Below are positions 41,101 through 53,100 of a stretch of 64,000 nucleotides of DNA, piece by piece. The position numbers and the translations under genes are program-made. The stretch lies in assembly GCA_026260175.1 (NCBI GenBank), contig JAKCWW010000403.1, forward strand, positions 51,343 to 115,342, read 5' to 3'. Below the pieces are notes generated by a model. That model ran no database searches, was not told where the DNA came from, and saw only the letters and a program-made list of their open reading frames with translations. How positions within the stretch are numbered: the stretch's first letter is position 1; each line of letters begins with the position of its first letter. The stretch comes from Reticulitermes lucifugus (Eukaryota; Arthropoda; Insecta; Blattodea; Rhinotermitidae).

Positions 41101-44100
41101 GCCAAAGTACATCCTCACACTCTTCTCATTAACACTAACCAAAATAATCCATGTGATGTGCATTTAGGCCAATGTAAACTGATTAAGAGATTAAGAGATT
41201 AAGAGGTTCTCATAGTGGTGTTGCTCAAGAGTCAAGTCATTTTGAATGTTATGGTGGCTCGAATGATAAACAGATACCAAGGTACCAAATTATTGCAGTG
41301 TTTCGTCTTCAGGGTCAAGCAACCCAACAAGACTGCATGCCTCTGAAAATGAAGGCACTACAATCCTTCAAAATAATGGGAACCTCTCACCCATTGACAC
41401 GGTGTCACACCCCAGAAGAATTGAACCTTCTACTTAGCAGTACATAAATAATGAACTGTACGCACTACAGTTTGAATGGAATAACAGCTGACAGGATTAC
41501 TTTACAAAATGCAGAAGAGTTCTGAAGCAGATATGATACTCACATGGTTCCACTATCAGATGAACAGACACCTGAGCTCTGGGAGTGTTTGATGGGACAC
41601 CAACAGCCTCACAAATGTATGTGCCAGAGTGTTCCACCTAAATGCAAGAGAAAAAATTCATCAGAATCAATCACAGTAACGTACAATATGCTGAGGATGA
41701 TCAACAGATAGTACACACACCTTACATGACTCCAAATACTCAATAAAAGAAAACAGGCCTGATATTTTCATTGTAAGAGGAACATCAAATATCACCATTA
41801 ATATTCAGGGAGCTAGCCACGTTGAAATCTTTGCCTCATGATCAGCCACCCCAAAGGGCTTTTGTGGTTTTCTTCGGACCCTCCCAACAAACACCAAGAC
41901 AGTACTGCAAATTAGGCTATGTCCACTTCCCTTCAAATCCATGCAAATTCATATAAACAAACATTAACCAAAACATTTCCTGACTGACTCATTATTTGCT
42001 ACAATGTGTCTCACATTCAAGACTCCATGCAATCTAATTTAGAACAAAATCCAACACTCATTAAGAATCATATTTTAAAACCACCCCACTTCAAAAGCTG
42101 GTTCATCTTCTGCATTCAGGTGTGTGGGATATGACAGAAAACATATTATTTTGGGTCCTTCAGTATAGTTGGTCTCAGACTGTGGATACAAACATTACTG
42201 ATGCCAATCTGTGACCAAGATCACCTTCAGAAGACAACATGAAGTTATTCATGTCTAAGCAATGGAAGACACAGGTAGGCTACCTGGCTAAAATCAGATC
42301 ACAGAACAACCAACTTAGATTGACTCCAATGCCACACCCCTTAAGGCCACAATTCAACGATCATTTAGAAAGAAAAAATTGTCCAGAACTGGCTTCCTTC
42401 CATGTAATGCTGATCTGCATACACATACTGGGATATATAACTAGATCTAAGAAGTGATCTCTAGAAACTGAAACTGAATATGCATTTATTTTTCTCACCA
42501 TGAATGTTATATATTCTGTTTAGTTCCCATTTCTTTATTCAAGACTGTCAAAACTCACACATATTTAAAACGTACCTAAAAACATGGCAATGTTTGGACA
42601 TATATATACCTGTATATCAGGCATTTCCAACCGTCCATTAATGTCCCTTGATCCTGGAGGTAGCGGTAATCCATTTCCTCGTAGCCACCTAACTCTTGCC
42701 CTTAGTTGACCTTCGTCTCGACACTGGAATACTACCTCCCGACCTACATTGTAAAAAAGAAATACCAAGTCAACAAAAGTTTCAGTAATTTTAACAAAAT
42801 TCAGACAGCCAGAGAGAGACATATTAGAGTTCTCATATAACCTGAAAGAAACATTAGCACAATGACATATATCACACAGGAATCTACATACACAGCTATT
42901 ATCTTGGTCCTTTATATTGGGTGGGCGTCACAGTGTTGACCTACCAAACTCTGTGGCCACCACTTACCAATTTCCAACAAAATTTCATGTTGTGGTACCA
43001 AACAAGGTTCTGCAACAAAAACTTCAGAGGACTGAAGCCGATACAAAACGGATATAGTATGCCAATAAATGTCAACTTCACTGTTAGTGAAGAAATATAC
43101 ATTAGCTATGTTAGCCAAAGTCAAATAACATTATTCATATGAATGTGATACACCTTTATATATACTGTACACCCCCACTTAAGAGGCCAACAGGGGAGGG
43201 GAGGATGGATCTTTCAACATATCATTTGTACCAAACTTACTGAACAGCTACAAAATACAGTACACAACTACCGATATCTTCAATATTTTCAGGTGTTTCA
43301 ACTAAGTCATTTAAAACATTAATTGTATAATATCCAGTGAAAAGACTGTACATGGTGATACACTAAGCTAATTTATCACCTATACATATTTCTTTGCCAT
43401 TGCTAGAAATGTTGCTTCAATCAGATTCATCACATTCATCAGATTTCATATGGAGTTACTGCAATTTTAATTTTGTCGTCACAACAGAAGAAGATAAATT
43501 TAAAGAAAGAATGATATGCCCAGCTTCTTCGAATAAAGAACAGTGAGGTCGCATTTAATGTGAGGGATGCATTCCTGAAGACCTCACATAATTCAAAACT
43601 AATTTTCCCATATGAATAACTGTACATTATGGGGGACGCAGTCTCCTTGTATGTGAATCTACAACCACTGTAGTGTACTTCTGCTTTCAAACATAATCAC
43701 AATATATATATATACATAAACAACATATATTAACTGATAATTTTATTAACTACTGTAGTACACTGCATAAAAAAAACTAGAAAAATCATCATATTCAGAC
43801 AACACTGAAGTAACAGGATATGCAACCAGCACCTAACTGGAAAGTGCTATCACCCTGCTTAATATTATGGATTCACATTATTTCAAATGTTGCACATAGA
43901 GTAAAACTTTATTATAGTATTTTTTTGTATCATACTATTTCAAATTCACATGAAATGTGACTGCACTGTACTGCTGCCCAATGAAAGGGATTATACATAC
44001 ATACAATGAATGTGCCATCTGTTCTTCAGGGAGGTACACAGAGAAAAAGTGCATTACATTTTGACACACAATAAAATCTGTACATAAGACATTAATTTCT

Positions 44101-47100
44101 ATATTATTTTATTCTGCTGCAAATTTCACAAGACAGAAAAAATCAATGTTACAGCATTTACATATTTGGCAAAACAGTACAATCCATAACATGCAGCATG
44201 ATATTCTGCATGGCAGAACCATTTCCACCATAACAAATATGAAGGTTGATGATGATCCTGAAGCTGCTCAAATCACGAGGGTTACAGTCAAAGCAAATCT
44301 GTATCTCACGGTGAAAAAAAGCGGGGCATGCAAACAGGGCCAGTGACAAGCCCACTCATTCATGATAGGAAGGAAAAAAAAATATATATAAACTATTGGT
44401 GCACCATATCAACATGACCTATCAAGTTCATCCCATTTCATTCTCAAATATCACAGAATTAATGTACATTACATTAAAAAATACTTAACCAGTGTCTGTT
44501 CCAGCACAACTTATAAAATACTGTAAACAGTGAACATGAAATATGAAGTGTCCAGCCCTCACTTCAAAAGTTCTCTGGCTTTCACACCGAGTGCTGCTGA
44601 AATGACAGTCTTCTGGTTCATTGCACCGCACAGGGCAGTAAGTTTGTTCGGACATGTTGGAGGAACATGCTGCCAGAACTTGATTCACGTGGCTGCTGAA
44701 GTCACATGAATAAGAGAAGCACTTTTGAGAGAACAGAGAAGAATGGGGTAAAATGGAGAAGACTGTCACACAGATTTGGTATAAACATCGACGGATTATG
44801 ACGGCGATGATGATTACATAGGTGTATTAAACACACATGCATTTAAGACTCAGAACCATGAAATAAAAAAAGATATGCTAGAGTGGATATGAAACAGAGA
44901 TTTAATTTGTTTTGGATTCTGTTATTATCGCATGTCACTTATTTGAGTCTGACAGCACCATCACAATGAATTAACAACAGCTATCATTAGCCTGCTGAAC
45001 ATTACCTTTACGCACAAAACCAACAACCAAATAAATAAAGAAACACAAAAGTTCATTTTGTGCCATCTCATAACATAAACTCGACTTTCAATCTGGAGGA
45101 TTCCTCCATCCCCCTAGTAAAAAAGAATGTGTAAAGTTTGGTGGCCATATCACCCCTTTTGACTCACCATGGATGCACATTACCAGATAGCAACCACAGT
45201 GGTCATTGACTTTACTGACAAACCAGTAAATCAAGCTGGCCTGGAAACAGATTCTTTCTCCAACATCTACTGGAGAAGAAGTATGTATCTGTGCCTCCCA
45301 CAGACAACTCCATATTAAAGAAATGTCAATGGTGCAAGTGTAATGTAAGCATATTGCTTCTTCTACCCAAACCTTCTAAACCTATGTTAAACATACCAAC
45401 ATTTCATAGAATAAGAGAATGTATTTTATACTGCCGTAACGTTAGTTTCATAGAGTTCTAAAAATGACCTGGCATCACGCATGCTATGAGGCTGCCAAGA
45501 CTACACCCAACTCAAAATTATCAGTAATTGTTGTGTTTCTGGTAGAAACACAAGAAGTTATCAATATATCTTTTGAAGTGTCATTCATAAACGTCTCTTA
45601 ATATAGCAGGAAAGCCTCACAGCATGTTTCATCACTAGCAGCAAAGCAGAAACTGAAATGGAATATGGTGTTCATGCATGTAATCAATGATCATGGGAAC
45701 TGTGGCATGTACATTACAAATTTACAATGCATAATGAGCCAGCTAATTCATACCCTCCTTGTATCTCTCACTAATAATTCCTGTAATCTTCTTGATTCTT
45801 CAGGTGACTACACACAAAGATGTTTATCTTCAAATTTCTGTTAGCAATTACTGCCTCACCATCCTGACCACATATCTACTCCATTATAGCCTCCATTTTA
45901 TTTTGGCTTATATGACATTTAAAAAAACTATAAATCTTAATGGGAAAATAACTGCAATGTTGTCAACCACTATGACCAAACGACATCGATGGCAGATGAA
46001 TGAATGTATGTGACTTACAAGACATATTATACAGTCTTATTGTAGCCTTTAAAGTACGGGAGATTTAAATCCCAAAATAGCCGCTAACAGCTGGGGTTCT
46101 TTTAGCTTTTAATGTCTGTTTTTGCACCTGCTGATATAATCAGTATTTCATACATTTTTAAAGATAAAAACTTTGAATAAAAAGTGTACGCTTATGAATG
46201 AATCCATCTACCCGTTACGCATGTTTCAAGCAAATCCACCTACTTTACACAGCTAAGTTGAAGGTCCTTCCCCCTCCCCCCCCCCTTCTTTAAGCTTCAT
46301 TTTCTAGATTTATTCTTTACAAATAGCTCCTGCTGTAAGTGGAGACCCTGTGCTATAAAATATGGAGCTGGCTGTACATCATCGTATTTCCTCAGACATT
46401 GTTTAGGTTTCAATCTTATAATGATATTTAGGTTTCGCGGTAATGTTGGCTTATCTGTTTGCTGAAGCCAATGATTTCATATGCAATCAGTGGGAGAGGC
46501 AAGGAATGAATACAGACATTCATTGCTCTGGATAGTGCAACATGGGACCAGAGGCAAATGCCTTCAATCATGATCACAGTCAGCAACTGGCTTATGCAGT
46601 GCAAGAGAATTCGCTGCTGTGTGTGTTCCACCAAAAACAAAGAAACAAGATCGAAATTCAGTGCCGAGAATGCAACACAGGGTTGTGTGCTACCCCATGT
46701 TTTGAGGTATATCACACCAAACTGCATGTCTGAGGACCAACTGACACTAAAATGGAAAGATGGAACACACAAATGTATGTAAATATTACCATTGCAATTA
46801 CTGAACTGATATTTTTCAGTAACGTTTTCTTGATGAAATAATGGGGTGAAGGGGGTGTGAATTTTACAGGAAGGGTTTTATAAAGAAAGAGAGACCTGTT
46901 GGAAGGTCCTTTAAGTGCGTGTATTTTCTTCACTTCGCCAATATGAGGAAAAAATGAGAACTACTTCCTGGAGACATCTGTAAATAATTTGTGACTGCTG
47001 GAAAAATCGCAAGACTGTTAGTAAGAAAAATTAAACCTCATTAGTGATAATTTCAACTACAATTAAATTTCACACAATCTGTTATGCCTATACAAGCCTT

Positions 47101-50100
47101 CAGACGAATATTGTGAAAAAGAGACGTGTAATTATAGATGCAGAAAATTTTAAAGATGACACGGTGTTGCAGGACAATGTTTTCCCATTCGCCGTTGAGG
47201 GCATTTAAATTCCTGGGACAGTGTTCTTCCGTTTGGCTGTAAAGGGTTAAACACTTGAGAAGCCACAGGAGACATATTAAGCAATGTTCTTACAACTACA
47301 ACTGCTTCATTATTTGATGCCCTTAAATTTGTCAAATTGTAGTGACCTTCAACAATTTGTTAATTAAAGTGATGACTACAAAATTATATACAGCAGTATG
47401 TAACACAGAAAATGAAGAAATAAAGAACACAGAAAATGCAAAATTCCTGCACAATGGCTTCGGCCATATTTCCATGTACTTGCATACCGCAGACACATAA
47501 TGTGACCTGTAAGATATGAATGCTATACTGACAACAAACCCAAAATTAGGCGAAATTATGAAAATTTGTTATTTCAATAGCATGGTTAATCCACTTCAGA
47601 TGTAATTTCAGCTGAAGCATGTTCCCCATGCAGCTGTGGATATTCCAATCAGATCCATGCACTTGGTTATGAGTTTGCATGTAGCACTGACAAACAAATG
47701 TTCACAACACTTACCCGATGAAACTGGTTGATCCAGTGACAGAAACAAAAAACAATAAATGTGTTAGATGGCAGTAAGTACACCCTGGATCTAGTACATG
47801 TTTAACAATTAGCAACATTTACTTAAAGCAACACCTGTCACGCCACTGTGAACAGGAAACCAGGGCTCTTGCCTTCACAAGTCAAAGTCCAAGACTACCC
47901 ATACTTTTGTTTCTGAATGTCATTAGCTTCTACATCAGTTCACACATCTCACTACTTCTGTATTTGGACGACTGTGGCAAAACAGACTCGATAGAAATAA
48001 CAGAATGAGTTTTAAAACTTGCTAAAATATTGGACTTGTCTATTTTCATAGCTTAAAAACCTTAAATGTTTCAGAGGCTGAATTTGCCTCAGTCTTCAGG
48101 TACAACATGAAAAGCGGAGAATCTACTCTGGTGGGCCCATTAGAAACAGCTAGTCTGAATCCACGGACCATGGATTGAGACTAGCTTTCGTTGTGGGTCT
48201 TTAGCCTGTGAAAATGGACAACATCAAAACTTTCAGTCACAATTATGACCATGTACCATCATCAGGATCTTTTAAAGTTGACAAAATCTGTTGGCCGCCT
48301 AAAAAATTCCTGCCATTCTGATGAGTTGCATGATTAGACTCAATAACCTTCCAGACAGAACTTGGTATGGCTTGTCTTCTGTAGCACGTTATTGTGCGTA
48401 CCGGATTCCTGCTCAGTGGCTGACTAGATGTCAATTCCACTGTTTCTTTAAACTGAATTTAACACTTAAATATCAGCTTAAAAGAAGTGTTTACACCATG
48501 CTTTTTTTCACCACGATGGGTAGCAATACTATTTAGTAGGAACACACTGTATGAGAAGTAGCTCAGTGTTACACAGAGTTTCACAACATGCAACAGTTAT
48601 CCAGTACAATGCCCACCCACAGAAAAAAAAACACATCAGCCTTTTGTAATGTGACATATGTACCTGACATTATGTTATAGTGACCTTTCATACAGCCCGT
48701 ACTGTGTTAGACAATGAAAAACTTTGACACAGATAAACCTCTGTTATCAAATCTTGAAGGTTCAACACATTTAACATTAAATCCCGTCCTCACACCAAAT
48801 CCCTAGCCAGTTCAATCCAAAACCCATTGCTTTAATTTCACTAACAGTATTATTTTCTCATCGCCATCTCAATCTTCAGTGGGCAACTTCCCCCAAACAT
48901 CTCTCAAATTTCTGTACGCTTGTTTCTCCTCATCTAATACAACATGTACACCTAATACATGTGTGGCCTGTGAACAATCATCCCATGTTCATTTACCTAA
49001 CAATGCATATGTCACCAGTTGTGTACCATTTCATGCAGTTTCCTGCTGATGCAACTTATTTTCATGACTATCAGCTCTGTTTCACACTCACCACTGCTTC
49101 CCTCTGCAAGCATAATTATACATCCCTCACTTTTCTTTTAAAATCAACAAAAAAAAATGAACAAGTATGTACTTACTTTCGTCTATCACTTGATCTTCAG
49201 GATATGTCTTCAAGTTCAGTCCAGACGAGAATGGTGCTGGGAAAATAACATTAAATTACTTCATTAATACGAACTGGTGAGGTTTTGTTCAAAGTATTAC
49301 TGTAACACCAAGTGGAATACTTGTGTCTATACACAGCACAGAGAAGATCAAATGCAAGAAAGAGAGAGACCTTTGATAAAGGCTACTAAAACACACTGCC
49401 ATGGCAACTGAACTGAGTACCCTGGATGCAGAGCAAGTGTATGCTACTGAATTAAGTGTCCTTGTCTAACATACTGCCTGACTAATGATGAAGACAGAAG
49501 TCATTACCTACTAAAGCTACTGGGAAAACAAACTTGTGTACTTTTTGTTAAAACCGTAACTGCAAAACGTAATAAAATATTACCAACAACCATTCACAGG
49601 CAGCCATGACACGTATATGTCACCTGATTTTGAGAAATACAGTGTATTCTGTTTTCTTAACAGACAAAAACTTCTGAACTGTCACCATCCAGCAAGAGAG
49701 AGAAGTGAAACTGCAGCCGTGGGGCATGCTAATACAGGCTACTACTACAGGCCAACAATGGGCACATTCAGCCTAGCCTTCAGGTTAGCTGAGGCACTGA
49801 ACAAAATTTCGCACCACTCGCAAAGCAAACACAAATTTAATAAGCGCCTATTGTATAGCCCAGATTGTGTTCAGTGCCTCATCAAATGATAAAAAACATT
49901 GGGAATCACTGCTGCAGCTAAGAACATATGACGACAATATACCATTAATACAACAAACAGAACACTACAGAAACCCAGTCAATATATTTACAGAATGAAT
50001 TAACAAGTACAATCAAACTTAAAATGTTAGGTCTCCTGTAAGGTTTATTGTATTATAATGATGAACATCCAACATGGGAGATACCACACTGTTAACATTC

Positions 50101-53100
50101 TGTACACAATGGAAGGTTAATTAACTATCAATTGGGTTAAATATTGTTAATCTACCATTATCTGTACAAATTCCCATTTGATGATACAGCTGAATTACTT
50201 TTGTACCAGTCTGATCATCTTCTGGTCTACATTGAAGACTAATTCTGATGTCTGAACACACTGCACAAGTTAACAATGCAAACAAAATCTACTTTACACA
50301 AATACTCTTATTCACATGAACATTTCTAACTAAGCTTCCTCTCCTGTAACTAGGAGCAAAAATAAGGTACTTAGAATCTACAAAGTCCAAACTGGAAGTG
50401 ATGTAAACATACAGCTGGCATCAAAATTCCAGTCACTTGTAATGTTCCTCTATTTGTCTGTATGTGGCTTTTCCCTACAGCCCATTCTATGCTACACATA
50501 AATTAAAAAAAGAAACCTGCACATCAGCATAATTTGAAGAGAAACATGATTGAGGCTAATGCCTGTTCCAAGAAGTGCAACTAGGTTCTATGGTAAAATG
50601 AGGGTGAACACTTGGACAAAGGATGATTTTTCTTTCAGAAATCTGCTGTAAAAGGACAAACACACAAAACATAAAATTATATTACAAAATACGATGTTTC
50701 ACAGGACTCTACCTCAGCTCTTCTGTTTATATAATTGTAGAGCCAACCAATGAGGGCCGCAATTACAGGCCTAAACATGTTGTAGTGAATGTGATGAATA
50801 AATGAAGACACAATAATTTATAATATCAATAAACTAATATTCACTGTTCAGTTGTTTAAATATGCACTGTTCAGGACATCATCAAAACATTCAGGGTCTT
50901 GTTTATTGTAGTTACTGTTTAGTAACCTGAATATGACTGTTACTGCTTGTAGTTATGTCTCTAAAGCATTGTGAGTGTACCCAACAGCCGCCTTGATTAC
51001 ACCATCTACAGCTTCAAAATTGAGAACATTTTAGTAGATTATTCGGTTTGAATGAGCAGTAAGGATTCAGACAGTTATGCAGTGTGTGACTTCTGAATGC
51101 ACCATAATTCTGAAAAGCAAATGACCAAGAGCCAAAGTACAGGAACACTGTCAGACAAATGAAGTCCCTGCAACAGGAATGTAAGAACTGAAGTTCCCAT
51201 TGCTGAAAATCCAAAGCCACGTCTTCAGGGATGTGATGCCGCGTGATTTGGTGAGTTGACCCTTCAAAATGCAGAGAAATACTCATCCAATGATACAGTG
51301 TCACATACCAGCAGACTCAGGTCTTCAACAAGAATGTAATTCAATCCAGGATATAGAGATAATTTTAACTGCTTCTGTTAGTGTCCAGATTGTTGCTTTG
51401 TGTCATACCAGCAGAAGGTCTGTAGCTGACCAACAGATAAGTAAAGACACCACTCCTGGACCCAGTTTCAAATCACGCAATTTAACATACTTTTGAACAT
51501 AATTTCATTTCGTAGAAGAGTACTTGTTCCACTGTCAACCAGTTTCTGTTTGAACTAGTTAAGGAAAAACGGTTTGTTACTCAAAAAAGGCAGCCACACC
51601 ACTGCTTTCATTTCTTCACCATTTCTGTAACTTTTTGTCATGAGTGAATCACACATATGGTGCTGAATCTGGACTCTATGGTGGACACAGCATCACATGC
51701 AACATCACTTTGACCAAATAACACTGGAAGACATCAAGATGCAGAATAACTCCTTTCCTTTACTTTCCAGTGGTGCAGAAATCCTATCAAAAACTAGTAC
51801 ACAATATTCAGCATAGTGGAAGCATAACTGTGTGAGTCCCTACTCGTAATAAAGAAACTACAGTTAACTACTGTTAACACACGGTGTTGATAAGTCACTT
51901 GTTATCTTCCTCTCTTCCAAGTTCTGCAACTTACAACAATCTAATTCATCGCTGGGATCAAGAGGACAATCAATCTTGCCATCACAACGTTTCCTACGGG
52001 AAATGCATGGGCCGTTCTCACATCGGAATTCTGCAGATGAACATGCCTTCTCTTCCTCTTCAGCAACAACCAATCACAACAATGAAAAAATATCCATTTT
52101 CAAATCGGTGAGGGGCTAAGAATTTGGGGCCAGTCATAAACAAAATCTTAAAATGCAATTACAAACATTAAAACAATGCTTTCAACATGTCAGTAAAACA
52201 AACACTTTTATCTATCCTTTGTAAGGATAAGGGAATTTACGTCCAAGGTGGGAGTGTTCGCAGAATAACTTCCTATTTACTTCCAGTAAGTTGGCAGAGA
52301 AACCTTAGTAACTTAATAAGGAATATGAAACATTATGCAGGGCTGGCATTGCTCACATTCACGAAGTTTTGACTTCATGGGTGGTACAGAACTGACAAAG
52401 TATGCAGAAAATTCTGAACTTCATTGGTATTGAATCCAAGACGTCCATTCTAGGAGGGCAGTAGCCAAACACTTAGACCATATGGTCCATGCAGTGTGGT
52501 ATTAAAATGGAGGAAAATCATAGTTTTATTTATTCATTCCGTGCATTGATAATGGCTAATTTATAATAATTCATCAACAAATGCACAATCTTGTATTTAC
52601 ACAGTTACATTACACTAAAACATTATAAACTCCTACATTAAAATTGAAATTAAAACCAACTTGATGCACCTTCACTATTAAAAATTTTAATAGTAGATTA
52701 ATTAACTCTTAATTAACCCGGCATGTTTCGGTCAGGTACCTGACCATCTTCAGGGGTTTACTACATTTAGCTGCGTAGTCCATATGTTAAACATACACAA
52801 GACATGATCCCACAAGGTCTCGTCGCATATAAAGTTTTCACAAATCACTAAAAGTCACTAAAACTCGTTTTAAAAAAACTCGTTTAAAGAACTCTTAAAA
52901 AACTTCTTAAAAACAGTCAACACCTGCAATCCTGCAACAGTTCCACCTTTGCAAAACTTATAGCACTGTTGTTGCACAATACTTTGTCATAATCACCCAC
53001 GCGTCCTGCATTACAATATTAAAAACTCCTACATGTTTCGATCCCTCTGGGGTCATCATCAGGGAGTCCATACCTCAAATGATATTGTATAAATCATTAA

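Larger units (their letters stand above)
40382..41543. other. Intron e7-e8
   Basis: 1.16 kb; tandem duplication 40750-40815 and fold-back repeat 41200-41420. Confidence 0.8.
42744..49176. other. Intron e5-e6
   Basis: 6.4 kb, the largest in the window. Holds a MITE-like stretch at about 43530-43690 (GTGAGGTCGCATTTAATG), an unexplained Cys-rich frame (44485-44769), piggyBac remnants (46490-47250) and decayed hammerhead motifs (48065-48275). Confidence 0.75.
49237..51934. other. Intron e4-e5
   Basis: 2.7 kb. A possible hAT-like remnant at 49640-49911, a decayed hammerhead pair at 50690-50790 and a fold-back family fragment near 51220-51320. Confidence 0.75.

Noticed and set aside
43439-43690. 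Minus-strand ORF as a gene
   Set aside because: The sequence has MITE-like wording (GAGGTCTTCAGGAATGCATC, GTGAGGTCGCATTTAATG) and no domain.
47715-47723. A 9-nt phase 1-1 microexon candidate before GTAAGTG in the e5-e6 intron
   Set aside because: It would insert residues inside an Ig strand that joins perfectly without it.
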